A DNA stretch of 64,000 bases from Chloroflexota bacterium (lineage in GTDB: Bacteria > Chloroflexota > Anaerolineae > Aggregatilineales > Phototrophicaceae), in contig JAPPEU010000073.1 in the NCBI GenBank assembly GCA_028875245.1, forward strand, positions 1 to 64,000, read 5' to 3'. The translations under genes were made by a program, and so were the position numbers. This document shows, one piece after another, positions 35,935 through 44,360 of this stretch; position 1 is the stretch's first letter, and every line of letters starts with the position of its first letter. The notes under the pieces were generated by a model. It was given only the letters and a program-made list of their open reading frames with translations. It ran no database searches and was not told the origin of the DNA.

Positions 35935-36636
35935 ATGCATATTGACCAAGAACTGGACCGACTGCGGCAGACTAGAGTTGACAGAATTGAGGCACTCCGA
36001 GCCAACTGCGAGTGCCGGAGCACCACAATGTATTCCAAATGCTGTTGGCGATGCGGGCAATGTTGGTTTTGCGTGGAACAAGCAAGCCAACACCATTGCA
36101 TCGAGTGCTGCGAGAACAAGCTGCAAGCCGCTAAAGCAACATGGGAGACGAGAACCTGGCCATCTGTGAAAGCATTGCTAGAACGAGATAATGGCAGTTA
36201 TTCCGCTCTGGTGCTGCTATGTCATCAGGCAGAAGTTTTGTATAGAGCGATACATCAACTCGATCCGAAGAAACAGTGCATGCGAGAGGCCATTCGCTTT
36301 GCATTATATCGCGGTGAACCAGCGACAGACGGTACCGGTGACGACAAGCTGCCAGAACTGATTCGACTAATCGTGAATCAAATCAAGCACGAAGGCAACG
36401 TAGCGGTCGAGGTGAATTCGGGTGATTGCGCCTCGGTTGTAGAAGAGATCACCGTCATCCCTAGCGTACATTACGGATTCTACAGTGTGACGGAAGCCGC
36501 ATCGATCGTTGACGGCGAGCAACAGCAACCATCCGAACGCTATCATCGGATAGGTCTATATTCAGTTGTGGAGCAACTGTGTCTAGGGCTTGACTCACTG
36601 CTATCTGATAATCAGGTTGCGACTTGGACGGAATGA
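35935..36636 (+). CDS. Cys-rich zinc-finger hypothetical protein
   Basis: 233 residues. Residues 25-59 hold ten cysteines with spacing CxC, CCxxCxxCxxC and CxxCC (Cys25, 27, 36, 37, 40, 43, 46, 55, 58, 59) and two His, suggesting one or two zinc sites. The rest looks all-helical, with LIRLIVNQIKHEG resembling the basic N-x-x-K-H patch of HEPN-type helical domains; that resemblance is weak. Codon use and GC (many A/T-ending codons) differ from neighbours, so recent acquisition is likely. Possible defence or nucleic-acid-binding role, unproven. Confidence 0.65.
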   Translation: MHIDQELDRLRQTRVDRIEALRANCECRSTTMYSKCCWRCGQCWFCVEQASQHHCIECCENKLQAAKATWETRTWPSVKALLERDNGSYSALVLLCHQAEVLYRAIHQLDPKKQCMREAIRFALYRGEPATDGTGDDKLPELIRLIVNQIKHEGNVAVEVNSGDCASVVEEITVIPSVHYGFYSVTEAASIVDGEQQQPSERYHRIGLYSVVEQLCLGLDSLLSDNQVATWTE

Positions 36637-36649
36637 GTTCTTAGCCAAG

Positions 36650-37183
36650 TCAAGAGTCTCGGTTTCTTGGACATTCGTCATCGAAACACTGTAGGTCCTT
36701 CCTTGCCGCGGAAGGCAGCCTGCGAATTCTCTCTATCAGCCCGCTCGTGCTGTGACCGGGCAGGAAATCGATCAGTTCGACGCGTCCGCCATACGCTTCG
36801 ACGGTCCCGCGCTCGGGCAAGGGCTTTTCGGCGTAATCCCCGCCTTTGGCATAGATCTCGGGCTGCAGCGCCGCTATCAATTCATCGGCGGTATCGGCGT
36901 CGAAGATGATGACCGCGCTGACCGGCGCCAGCGCTGCCAGCAGACGCGCCCTTTGGCCTTCCGGCACGAGGGGCCGCCCGTCGCCTTTGAGCCGGCGCGT
37001 GGATGCGTCGCCGTTGACGCCGACAAAAAGGGCACCGCCCAGGGCGCGCGCCTCCTCCAGGTAGTCCAAATGTCCGGCGTGCAGCAGGTCGAAATGACCG
37101 TTGGTGAAGACCAGCGTCTTGCCTTCAGTCCGCAGCTCGTCACGCAAAGCCTGCGCCGCTTCAAGCGAAACCAACTCGCCCAT
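36650..37183 (-). CDS. D-glycero-beta-D-manno-heptose 1-phosphate adenylyltransferase (RfaE2/HldE C-terminal type)
   Basis: 177-residue nucleotidyltransferase. TLVFTNGHFDLLHAGHLDYL carries the HxGH nucleotide site, GDGRPLVPEGQRARLLAAL and KGGDYAEKPLPERG are the family's substrate loops, and LPGHSTSGLIERI its signature end. It transfers AMP from ATP to a sugar 1-phosphate; in Gram-negative bacteria this activates heptose for LPS core. Third gene of the PepF-DUF3052 operon. Together with the GT9 heptosyltransferase-like gene at 43075, it suggests an ADP-heptose-like glycan in this organism. Confidence 0.88.
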   Translation of the reverse strand: MGELVSLEAAQALRDELRTEGKTLVFTNGHFDLLHAGHLDYLEEARALGGALFVGVNGDASTRRLKGDGRPLVPEGQRARLLAALAPVSAVIIFDADTADELIAALQPEIYAKGGDYAEKPLPERGTVEAYGGRVELIDFLPGHSTSGLIERIRRLPSAARKDLQCFDDECPRNRDS

Positions 37184-37193
37184 TTCAGTTTCC

Positions 37194-37604
37194 TCAGCGG
37201 TCTTCCAGCCGATACACCAGCTTCAAGCCCGACCATTGGGCGTCGATGGCGGCGACTTTGACATCCACCAGGCCGCCCGCCAGCGCGGCATTGCGCACCA
37301 CATCCTCCGTGATATCGGTCGGCATCTTGGCCGCCTTCTTGTACCAGGAAATCCAGATCATGCCGTCTTTGCGGATGGCGGCTTTCAAGGCGGCGAACTC
37401 GGCTTCATAATCGGCGCGCCACTGGAAGAAGCCGTGCGCGAAGTCGTAACCGGCGCCCCCCAGCTCGGTGTCAATCTCCACAGCGGGCGGCAGCTCGCCC
37501 AGCAGCGCAAGATAATTTGCCGGCGCGTGCCGCAGCAAGACGCGGACGCCGCTCTTGATGCCGAGCTTCTTGACCAGAGGCCTACCCGAATAACCAGCCG
37601 TCAT
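37194..37604 (-). CDS. DUF3052 domain protein
   Basis: 136 residues. TAGYSGRPLVKKLGIKSGVR, then MIWISWYKKAAKMPTDITED and VDVKVAAIDAQWSGLKLVYR are the DUF3052 signatures. Function is not known. It lies six bases after pepF and ten before the hldE-like gene, so all three are one transcription unit. Confidence 0.8.
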   Translation of the reverse strand: MTAGYSGRPLVKKLGIKSGVRVLLRHAPANYLALLGELPPAVEIDTELGGAGYDFAHGFFQWRADYEAEFAALKAAIRKDGMIWISWYKKAAKMPTDITEDVVRNAALAGGLVDVKVAAIDAQWSGLKLVYRLEDR

Positions 37605-37610
37605 ACGCGC

Positions 37611-39434
37611 TCAAGCGAACTTTTTGGGATACAGCCGGCGCGAGAGCGACTCGGCCTGCCGCAGCCACTCTTCGATCACGTCAATGCCCTTCTGCCAGAA
37701 GCCGGCGTCGTTGATGTCGACGCCGATATTCGCCAGCAGCCGATCGGGATAATCCGAGTCGCCCGCGGCCAGCAGGTCAATATATTTGGGCACAAAGCCC
37801 TGGCCTTCTTCCTCATAGAGCTTGTACAGCGCCAGCACCAGCAGTTCGCCGAAAGAATAGGCGTAGACGTAGCCGGGCGCGTGCAGGAAATGCGGCACAT
37901 AACTCCACCAGCTGCCGTATTCCTCGGTGATGATGATGCTGTCGCCGAACATATCTCGCTGCGTCTCCAGCCACAGTTCATTGAAGCGCGCGGCCGTCAA
38001 CTCGCCTTCCTGGCGCCGGGCTTTGTGCATCTTGTCCTCGAATCGATTCATCGATATCTGCCGGAAGACGGTGGCGAAGGTATCCTCGATCTTCTCGATC
38101 AGCATGGAGAGCTTGACTTCATCGTCGTCTTCGGCCGCCATCAAATCCTGGAAGACCAGCATCTCGGCGAATGTCGACGCCATCTCGGCGGTGGTCAAGG
38201 GCGTGTGGAGGGCGAAGAGGCCGTTCGCCTTGCCCGAGAGCGTCATGTGAATACCGTGCCCCAATTCATGCGCCAGCGTGGTCACATCGCGCGTATCGCC
38301 CAGATAATTCAAGAAGACATAGGGATTGGCAGACGCGACCGTCGGCGCGGCAAAGGCGCCGCCCCTCTTGTTCGGCAGGACGGGCGCGTGAATCCAGTTC
38401 TGGTCGAAGAAGGCCTGCGCCTCGTCTTTCATGCGCGGGCTAAAATTCTTGAAGGCGTTCAAGACGATGTCGCGCGCCTGATCCCAGAGGTAGAATGCCT
38501 CGCTCTCCTTGAGATTCAGCGGCGCATAACGGTCATAATCGTAGAGCTCATCGTATTCGAGCAAGGCGCGCTTGAGCCGATAATGCCGCGCGACCAGTTC
38601 GTAATTGCCGGTGACGGTCGCTACCAGCGCTTCAACGACCTCATCGCTCGCTTTGTTGCTGAGGTTGCGCGAGGAGACCCAACTGGCGTAGCCGCGGCGC
38701 CGGTCGCTATTGGCTTTGTCCAGCGCCAGCGTATTGAAGATGAAGGTCAGCTCCATTGACTTTTCGCCAAGCTTGTCCGTCAGCTTGCGCCAGGCCATTT
38801 CGCGCGCGTCGCGGTCGGCATCGCGCAGCTTGTTGAGCACGAAGGTCATATTGACTTCTTCGCCCATCCAATCGAAGCGGAAGGCGCTGGTCAATTGTGT
38901 GAAGAAGCGCGTCCAGGCGCCGCTGCCGGTGACGGACTTCTCGATGATGATCTGCTCCTCCGCCTCGCTGAGGTTGTAGGGGCGGTAACGGCGCTCGGCC
39001 TCCAGGTAGTAGCGGTATTGCGCCAGGACCGGGTCGTCCAGAATGACCTGCGCAGCCTCATCGTCCAGCGCGTTCCACTCCAGATCAAAGAAAACCATCT
39101 TCTGGCTCAATGCCGCTTCCAACTCCTGAACACGGGCGACAGCCGCTTGATAATCGGAATCGCCGGTATCGGTTGAGAAGTTGAGAAAGGCGAATGACCC
39201 CAGGCGGCCGCGCAAGTCATAGATGGCTTCCATCGCCTGGTAGGCGCTGACGAAATCGGCCGCGTTCATCTCGGCCACTTTGCCGCGCCAGCGCGCCTGA
39301 AAAGCGTCGACCATGTCCTTAAGCTTCGCGATATCCGCTTCCATCTGCGGGTCATCGAGACCTTGGTAGAAAACGGATAAATCCCATGTTATGGCTTCGG
39401 CGCCGGTGTGCTGTTCTTGCAGGGCGTCGCTCAT
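37611..39434 (-). CDS. pepF: Oligoendopeptidase F (M3B metallopeptidase)
   Basis: 607 residues, standard length. Active site HExxH in TLAHELGHGIHMTLSG with downstream Glu in STFAEMLVFQDL. N-terminal oligopeptidase domain (WDLSVFYQGLDDPQMEADIA) present. Cytoplasmic zinc peptidase that degrades short peptides. First gene of a three-gene operon with DUF3052 and HldE2-like genes. ATG 39434. Confidence 0.94.
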   Translation of the reverse strand: MSDALQEQHTGAEAITWDLSVFYQGLDDPQMEADIAKLKDMVDAFQARWRGKVAEMNAADFVSAYQAMEAIYDLRGRLGSFAFLNFSTDTGDSDYQAAVARVQELEAALSQKMVFFDLEWNALDDEAAQVILDDPVLAQYRYYLEAERRYRPYNLSEAEEQIIIEKSVTGSGAWTRFFTQLTSAFRFDWMGEEVNMTFVLNKLRDADRDAREMAWRKLTDKLGEKSMELTFIFNTLALDKANSDRRRGYASWVSSRNLSNKASDEVVEALVATVTGNYELVARHYRLKRALLEYDELYDYDRYAPLNLKESEAFYLWDQARDIVLNAFKNFSPRMKDEAQAFFDQNWIHAPVLPNKRGGAFAAPTVASANPYVFLNYLGDTRDVTTLAHELGHGIHMTLSGKANGLFALHTPLTTAEMASTFAEMLVFQDLMAAEDDDEVKLSMLIEKIEDTFATVFRQISMNRFEDKMHKARRQEGELTAARFNELWLETQRDMFGDSIIITEEYGSWWSYVPHFLHAPGYVYAYSFGELLVLALYKLYEEEGQGFVPKYIDLLAAGDSDYPDRLLANIGVDINDAGFWQKGIDVIEEWLRQAESLSRRLYPKKFA

Positions 39435-39496
39435 TGATGCCTCGCTTGTTGATTGAATAAACTCAGGCGCAATCGTATCAAACGCGCGCGGAAGGG

Positions 39497-39521
39497 TGTA
39501 GGGGCGACCTACCTGGTCGCC
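39497..39521. repeat. REP-like hairpin
   Basis: TGTAGGGGCGACCTACCTGGTCGCC, single unit upstream of pepF. Confidence 0.55.
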
Positions 39522-39686
39522 AGCGACTCTAGCAAACGCACAGACAAGCGACCCAATAGCTCGCTAAAAAGTTCCGGCGCGCCCCGGCATGTGTCACCTG
39601 CATCATTCATGGTGGACTGAGTGTTCTGAAATCATGATAGAATTGGCGAGCGGCGCATTTCGCTTGTACAAAAGGTGTTGTTGAGT

Positions 39687-39875
39687 ATGGACGAACCAAA
39701 GAACCTGACTCAGGAGCAGAGAAATCAAATCAAGACAATTGTTCATGAGGTCTTGGATGAGAAACTGCGAGATCTAGCTACAAAGGCAGATCTGGAAAAG
39801 TTGGCCAGAGAAGATGATATAGGCGCGATAGTCAAAGTTCTGGAACACCATAAATTGATTGTCAAGGCCGATTGA
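39687..39875 (+). CDS. Small helical hypothetical protein
   Basis: 62 residues, almost entirely charged helix (EQRNQIKTIVHEVLDEKL, then LATKADLEKLARE). AAGGTG ten bases before ATG 39687. Its TGA overlaps the TTG start of the next gene. It may be a small adaptor or partner of that membrane protein. Short length keeps confidence moderate. Confidence 0.55.
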   Translation: MDEPKNLTQEQRNQIKTIVHEVLDEKLRDLATKADLEKLAREDDIGAIVKVLEHHKLIVKAD

Positions 39876-40345
39876 CTGAAATTGCGGAGAGTTCACCAAT
39901 TCTCATGGCGGAGACCAAACCGAAAAACAGCGAAAGCGACCTTCCTGGCACACGATCTATCGGCGCCGAGCCGGGCCCTGTCGCGCAATTGCATGGTCAG
40001 AATTGGCTCCTTGTACCGGCGAAAGTAGAAGAGGGAAGCTCTTCATCTAGGGCAAACAGGGGTTTCCAATTTTCGACGGTGTTCGGACTGCTGGTATCCG
40101 TGTTCGCGATTGTCGGCGCAGTCGTACTCTTTATAAATCCGAGGTTTGATGACGTAAATCAAAGCATCAGCCGGTTGCAATCAAAGATTGAGCGCGTCGA
40201 GGATCGTATGACGAGCTTTGAAACCAGTTTAACAGTCTTGGACGGAAAGCTTAGCGCTATCGGAAACATGATCATAGTTGCATTTCAAGATGGTGAGTTA
40301 GACTCTGAAGAGACAAATTCCATCTGGCAACAGGCCTCGCAGTAG
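39872..40345 (+). CDS. Hypothetical membrane protein with coiled coil
   Basis: 157 residues: polar N-terminal 60, one transmembrane helix (FGLLVSVFAIVGAVVLFINP, about 71-90), then a coiled coil (DDVNQSISRLQSKIERVEDR). TTG start at 39872 overlaps the preceding stop (TTGA); ATG at 39905 is an alternative. Lower GC than YacL. The membrane-coiled-coil layout and coupling with the small helical protein suggest a two-component complex of unknown role. Confidence 0.6.
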   Translation: MTEIAESSPILMAETKPKNSESDLPGTRSIGAEPGPVAQLHGQNWLLVPAKVEEGSSSSRANRGFQFSTVFGLLVSVFAIVGAVVLFINPRFDDVNQSISRLQSKIERVEDRMTSFETSLTVLDGKLSAIGNMIIVAFQDGELDSEETNSIWQQASQ

Positions 40346-40432
40346 TCCCAAACCCCTTTTCAGGACAGCACTCTGCCTCTGATAACAGAATCTATTGAGA
40401 CAGCGGCAATCAAGCCGAGCGATTCTTTCGCC

Positions 40433-41485
40433 TTACCGCCCGGCCGCCTGCGGCACAGCGAAGATCATGCGACCCGTCGGGCGGTTGATCAGCTTGGTCA
40501 CCTCGACGCCGACATCGCGATTCATAAACTTCTGGCCCGATTCCACCACCACCATCGTGCCGTCGTCCAGATAGCCGACGCCTTGGTTGGGGTCGCGCCC
40601 CGCTTGAATGATGCGGATGTCGAAGGTCTCGCCCGGGATGTACACCGAGCGGACGGCATTCGCCAGCGCGTTGATGTTGAGCACATCGACGCCCTGCGCG
40701 TCAGCGACCTGATTGAGGTTGAAGTCGTTGGTCACCAGCGAGGCATTCAACTGGATCGACAGCGCCACCAGCTTGGCGTCGACTTCGCCGAAATCTTCCG
40801 GGTCGTCATCGACGATTTTGACGGGCATATCATTGCCGCGCTGCAATTCATTCAGCTTGGCCAGCCCGCGCCGCCCGCGGTTGCGCCGCAGCGAATCGGA
40901 TGAATCAGCCACGCGATGCAGCTCGCTCAAAACAAAGCGCGGGATGATCAAGGTCCCGCCGATGAAGCCAGTCTCGGCGATTTCCACGATGCGCCCGTCG
41001 ATCAGCACACTGGTGTCCAGCAAGAGCTGCCTTGAGGCATAAGGCTGCAGGCGGCGCTGACGCCCGAAAAACCGCTCGTTGATCACATCAAGCATCTCGC
41101 GCGAGCGCAGGCTGAAGATGTTCAGGCCGAGATAACCAAATATGACCGAGACGATGATGGGCGCGGCCATCCCCAGCGGATCAGCCAGCAGCGATAATGG
41201 AAACGCCAGCATCAGCCCGGCGGTCAAACCGACCAAACCGCCGAGGATCGCCAGCATCAACTGGGGAACGGTCAATTCGCTGGCGGCGCGGCGCCAGTGA
41301 CGCAGTGGAATGATGGTGAGCCAGGGCGCGGCGATCAAGCCGGTGAAGGCGCCCAAGGCGAGAAACACAAGAGCGGCTTGTTCCGATGTCAGGTCAGTGT
41401 GCGGGGCGAGCGCTTCGCCAATATAGAAACCTGCGATGGAGAATAGAACCAAGCCGGCGATTCGGCATTTTAGAAAAGAGCCCAT
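40433..41485 (-). CDS. PIN/TRAM domain membrane protein (YacL-like)
   Basis: 350 residues. Four membrane helices (about 5-130; CRIAGLVLFSIAGFYIGEAL, VFLALGAFTGLIAAPWL, LMLAILGGLVGLTAGLM, PIIVSVIFGYLGLNIF), a PIN domain with acidic residues in LLLDTSVLIDGRI, LSELHRVADSSD, VDAKLVALS and TNDFNLNQVA, and a C-terminal TRAM domain (GVGYLDDGTMVVVESG). Conserved in Gram-positives and Chloroflexota; probably an RNase. ATG 41485 has AAGGAGG three bases upstream; the longer frame lacks a site. Confidence 0.9.
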   Translation of the reverse strand: MGSFLKCRIAGLVLFSIAGFYIGEALAPHTDLTSEQAALVFLALGAFTGLIAAPWLTIIPLRHWRRAASELTVPQLMLAILGGLVGLTAGLMLAFPLSLLADPLGMAAPIIVSVIFGYLGLNIFSLRSREMLDVINERFFGRQRRLQPYASRQLLLDTSVLIDGRIVEIAETGFIGGTLIIPRFVLSELHRVADSSDSLRRNRGRRGLAKLNELQRGNDMPVKIVDDDPEDFGEVDAKLVALSIQLNASLVTNDFNLNQVADAQGVDVLNINALANAVRSVYIPGETFDIRIIQAGRDPNQGVGYLDDGTMVVVESGQKFMNRDVGVEVTKLINRPTGRMIFAVPQAAGR

Positions 41486-41812
41486 GGCCTCCTTGTCTCC
41501 CGTGCTTAGCCCTATCTGTATCCCATTAGTATCGACCGCTGCACTGTGAAGACCGTGGCTGCAGATGAGGATAAACAACAAACAATTTGCATTTCAAAAC
41601 CGGGCCGCCGCCAGCGCTGTCATCCGCGCCAATTACGAGGCGAGGGCAACGCAGGCAGGGCTTTCAGTTATTATTATATACACTTGAACTCGTGTTTACA
41701 CAGGTATCAGGCGCGAATTGCCGGGGAAACGGGCATCAGGGTACGCAGAGACGCCGGCTGGAAGCCGATCAATGACTCGGGACTCGCTGCCGGGGCGCCT
41801 GCCTCAGGCGCT
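41486..41812. other. Gene-free stretch between two leftward genes
   Basis: No coding frame supported. Contains an A/T patch (TATTATTATATACAC near 41670) and a hairpin at its right end (41795-41811). Confidence 0.55.
41795..41811 (-). terminator. Hairpin just after the DUF4013 gene stop
   Basis: GCGCCTG/CAGGCGC with a 3-nt loop begins one base after the stop codon of the leftward gene at 41813. No T-tract follows, so it may act only as an mRNA end-stabiliser. Confidence 0.35.
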
Positions 41813-42550
41813 TTACTTGCTCGGCAGTGGCGCGCGACCTTCGGGACTTGCAAAGCGCAGGGCATTTCGCTCATCGCGGGGCGCCGGCGCGGTGTTCGCG
41901 TAGCGGGCTGCCATCCAAGCGGCGCGCAGGCGGCGGCCATAAACACCGGTCAAATAACCCTGCACCGGGAAGAACAGGAAAGGCGCAAGCGGCAGCAAGA
42001 GCAAAAGGAGCATGCTCGCCGCCAGCGAAGCAACCAGCCACTGGGTGGTCAAGACGCTGTGAATACCCATGCTGCGCAGGAGCTTGCTGAATTGGTAAAA
42101 GGCCCCTGCATCCCAGGAGTCGGCGTAATATACCAGCCCAATCGCCAGCAGCGACCAGGCAAAAGCGAAGTAGATCATAAGGAAGGGCATGATTGCGGCC
42201 AGCAGGCCGGCGAAGGTGAGGCTGCCGAACAGGCTGACAGCCAACGATTCTCGCAGATAATAAAGCAGCGCGATGAGGCCAAGCGGAGGCAAATGGTAGA
42301 CGACCAGCGCCAGCAAGACAGGCGCCCCTTTGCCGATGTCTTCCCCGATGTGATTCCATGCGGGCAGCGGGCGCGGATAATCGTTGCTGACGTTGTGGAC
42401 AATTTCAGCCAGGTAACCCAGCAGGGCGCAGAAGCAAAACAAGCCGATCACCGGCGCCGGGCAGAGCAGGACCAGCAGCGCCGTCTCCGCCAGCTTGATC
42501 AGCCAATGGCGATCTCTGAACATAAAGGTGAAAGCGCGCAGGAACTCCAC
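41813..42550 (-). CDS. DUF4013 membrane protein
   Basis: 245 residues with about six membrane helices (WLIKLAETALLVLLCPAPVI, GAPVLLALVVYHLPPLGLIA, FGSLTFAGLLAAIMPFLMIY and others). The N-terminal EFLRAFTFMFRDRHW and RPLPAWNHIGEDIGKG match DUF4013, a family of unknown function in archaea and Chloroflexota. GTG 42550 is chosen since GGGAAG lies six bases before and it places the conserved RDRHW at residue 12. Confidence 0.78.
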   Translation of the reverse strand: MEFLRAFTFMFRDRHWLIKLAETALLVLLCPAPVIGLFCFCALLGYLAEIVHNVSNDYPRPLPAWNHIGEDIGKGAPVLLALVVYHLPPLGLIALLYYLRESLAVSLFGSLTFAGLLAAIMPFLMIYFAFAWSLLAIGLVYYADSWDAGAFYQFSKLLRSMGIHSVLTTQWLVASLAASMLLLLLLPLAPFLFFPVQGYLTGVYGRRLRAAWMAARYANTAPAPRDERNALRFASPEGRAPLPSK

Positions 42551-42617
42551 AACAATCTTCCCAAAGATTTCACATTTTCTTAAACGTAGCTTAACAAGAT
42601 GAACGGGTTTGTCAAGA

Positions 42618-42642
42618 GTAGGGGCGAGACGGCGGCTCGCCC
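42618..42642. repeat. REP-like hairpin
   Basis: GTAGGGGCGAG-ACGGCGG-CTCGCCC single unit. Confidence 0.6.
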
Positions 42643-42663
42643 ACAAGTGCGCGCAATCGCAAA

Positions 42664-42737
42664 CGCGGGCGTTTCAGCGCCGCGCGTAGGTCGCGTAGAC
42701 ACTGACCGCCGACACTGCGGGTCAAACGCCCCTACAG
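42664..42737. repeat. REP pair with inserted 24-base motif
   Basis: GCGGGCGTTTCAGCG and GTCAAACGCCCCTACA are the outer arms. Between them lies GGTCGCGTAGACACTGACCG, which recurs inside a different REP unit at 62500-62523. Confidence 0.5.
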
Positions 42738-42783
42738 ATTACGCAAGTTGCCGGGAAAGTAGTTGATTTCAGCGCCATTTCAA

Positions 42784-42800
42784 TTTGATGCGATTGCCCT
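42784..42800. repeat. Solo terminus of TIR family 2
   Basis: TTTGATGCGATTGCCCT resembles the right end of 33005-33249 (16 of 17 bases). No partner end found nearby. Confidence 0.45.
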
Positions 42801-42855
42801 GTCACCACATCCGCTCGCGAGTCACAGTGACTCGATGGGCGCTACAATAGGGATC

Positions 42856-42930
42856 TGTAGGGGAGAGACAAGTCTCTCCCTAAAGCGGCTGCTATTACGA
42901 GGCGGGCGACCCAATGGCTCGCCCCTATAG
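42856..42930. repeat. REP-like hairpin pair
   Basis: TGTAGGGGAGAGACAAGTCTCTCCCT (variant stem GGGAGAGAC/GTCTCTCCC) and GCGGGCGACCCAATGGCTCGCCCCTA, head to head with about 20 bases between. Confidence 0.65.
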
Positions 42931-42950
42931 ATTCCTATTTTGCGGGTTGG

Positions 42951-42998
42951 TTATTTTGCGCGAGCCGAGTTGTGACTCGCGTGGGGCTGTGGTGAAGC
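42951..42998 (-). repeat. ACCACAGCC...GCGCAAAATAA repeat, copy 3
   Basis: On the minus strand: TTCACCACAGCCCCACGCGAG, then TCACAACTCGGCTCGCGCAAA followed by AT. Inverted CGCGAG/CTCGCG elements as in copies 1, 2 and 4. Confidence 0.65.
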
Positions 42999-43074
42999 CC
43001 TAGAATTGTTGCATTTCATAGAGACAGAAGCGAGCCAGCCAATATCGGACAAGCCTAAAGGGAGAGCAGGCGAC

Positions 43075-44157
43075 TTGTATTCGATCCTGAGACGGGCCTT
43101 TCCCACAGTTGCGGAGGCGTCGAATCCGAAGCGTATCGTATTCCTGCGTCCCTGCTGCATCGGCGATGTGGTGATGGCGACGGCGGCGCTTTCGGCGCTG
43201 CGCGAGGTTTTTCCCGAGGCGCATATCGCCTGGGCGGTCGGGCCCTGGTCGGCGCGCGCCATCGAACATCATCCAGCGATTGACGCGGTTCTGGACACAG
43301 GCGCCGATATGCCCTTGAGGACGCCGGCGACATTTTTTCGCTTCCTGCGGCGATTGCGCGCGGGCGATTACGACATGGCCGTCTCGCTCGTGCGCTCGCC
43401 TCTGATGAGCCTGGCGCTTTATCTGGCGGGCATTCCCCTGCGCGCCGGGCTGGACAGCGGCGGGCGCGGTTTCGCTTACAACCTGCGCGTGCCTATCGAC
43501 CCGGCCGCCCGCGAACACGAGAGCGAAATCTATCTCAAAGTGGTCAGCGCGATCGCGGGGCGCGAGCTGCAGGCGGCCGCCAATCTGCCGGTCACGGAGC
43601 GGGCGCGAGCGACGGCGCGCGCGCGGCTGGCGGCGGAGAGCATCGGGGCGCCTTTCATCGTCGCCCATCCCGGCGGCGGCGCCAATCCCGGGGCGCAGCT
43701 GGCCAGCAAGCGCTATCCGCCAGCGCGTTTCGCCGCAATACTCAATCGCGTCGCGGAAGACCGCGCAGCCGATGTGATACTTCTCGGCGGGCCGGGCGAT
43801 GCTGACCTGGCCGCGGAGGTAGCCGGTCATTTGACCGTTGGCTCATCAAGTTGGGTGGATCAACTGAGCTTCGAGGAGATCGGCGCGTTGGCGGCCGATG
43901 CCCTGCTCTACATCGGCAACGACACCGGCTTGACCCATCTGGCCGCTGCCAGCGGCGCCCGCGCGGTGATGCTGATGGGGCCGACCGATCCACGGCGATA
44001 CGCGCCTTACAGTCCCGATCATCTGGCGCTATGGAAGCCGGTCGCGCTCTCCGCCGGCGGCGCTGCCAATGCCGCCCGCGGGGAATGGGACTGGGCGCGC
44101 GATGGCGTCAGCGTCGATGAGGCGGTGGAGCGGATTCTGGCTTTCCTGGCGCGCTGA
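43075..44157 (+). CDS. Glycosyltransferase family 9 (heptosyltransferase-like)
   Basis: 360 residues. N-terminal KRIVFLRPCCIGDVVMATAA with the family's G-D-x-x-x-x-x-P/A strand, FPEAHIAWAVGPWS, and C-terminal ADP-sugar pocket IGNDTGLTHLAAASGARAVM with the D-T/S-G-x-x-H motif, and MGPTDPRRYAPY. Transfers a heptose-like sugar from ADP-sugar to a lipid or polysaccharide acceptor at the cytoplasmic face. TTG 43075 is chosen: GGGAG at 43060-43064 precedes it, and the longer frame begins inside a repeat. Fits with the HldE2-like enzyme at 36650. Confidence 0.85.
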   Translation: MYSILRRAFPTVAEASNPKRIVFLRPCCIGDVVMATAALSALREVFPEAHIAWAVGPWSARAIEHHPAIDAVLDTGADMPLRTPATFFRFLRRLRAGDYDMAVSLVRSPLMSLALYLAGIPLRAGLDSGGRGFAYNLRVPIDPAAREHESEIYLKVVSAIAGRELQAAANLPVTERARATARARLAAESIGAPFIVAHPGGGANPGAQLASKRYPPARFAAILNRVAEDRAADVILLGGPGDADLAAEVAGHLTVGSSSWVDQLSFEEIGALAADALLYIGNDTGLTHLAAASGARAVMLMGPTDPRRYAPYSPDHLALWKPVALSAGGAANAARGEWDWARDGVSVDEAVERILAFLAR

Positions 44158-44195
44158 CTTGCCCTTCATGCCGTGCCGCCCGACAAAATGGGCTT

Positions 44196-44267
44196 TGTAG
44201 GGGCGGCTTGCCAAGTCGCCCGAACGCGCATATCAACGAATGCGGGCGACCCAGTGGCTCGCCCCTA
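44196..44267. repeat. REP-like hairpin pair
   Basis: TGTAGGGGCGGCTTGCCAAGTCGCCC and GCGGGCGACCCAGTGGCTCGCCCCTA, about 20 bases apart. The right unit is nearly the same as that at 42902-42930. Confidence 0.65.
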
Positions 44268-44360
44268 GATCTGTTGGCAATAGCGGAAATTTCGGTTGAG
44301 CTTCACTTTGTGCTAGGATAGCGCCGTTGAATATCAGGACCGTTGGAAGGGAGCCTCCCG

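Larger units (their letters stand above)
42551..43074. other. Gene-free stretch dense in repeats
   Basis: Contains REP units (42618-42642, 42664-42737, 42856-42880, 42902-42930), a solo end of TIR family 2 (42784-42800) and an ACCACAGCC repeat in minus orientation (42951-42998). Leader of the GT9 gene at its right edge. Confidence 0.65.

Noticed and set aside
35800..36126. 108-codon minus-strand frame
   Set aside because: Antisense to the Cys-rich gene; its Cys content mirrors the other strand.
37101..38759. 552-codon plus-strand frame
   Set aside because: Antisense to pepF, DUF3052 and hldE-like genes together; no motif.
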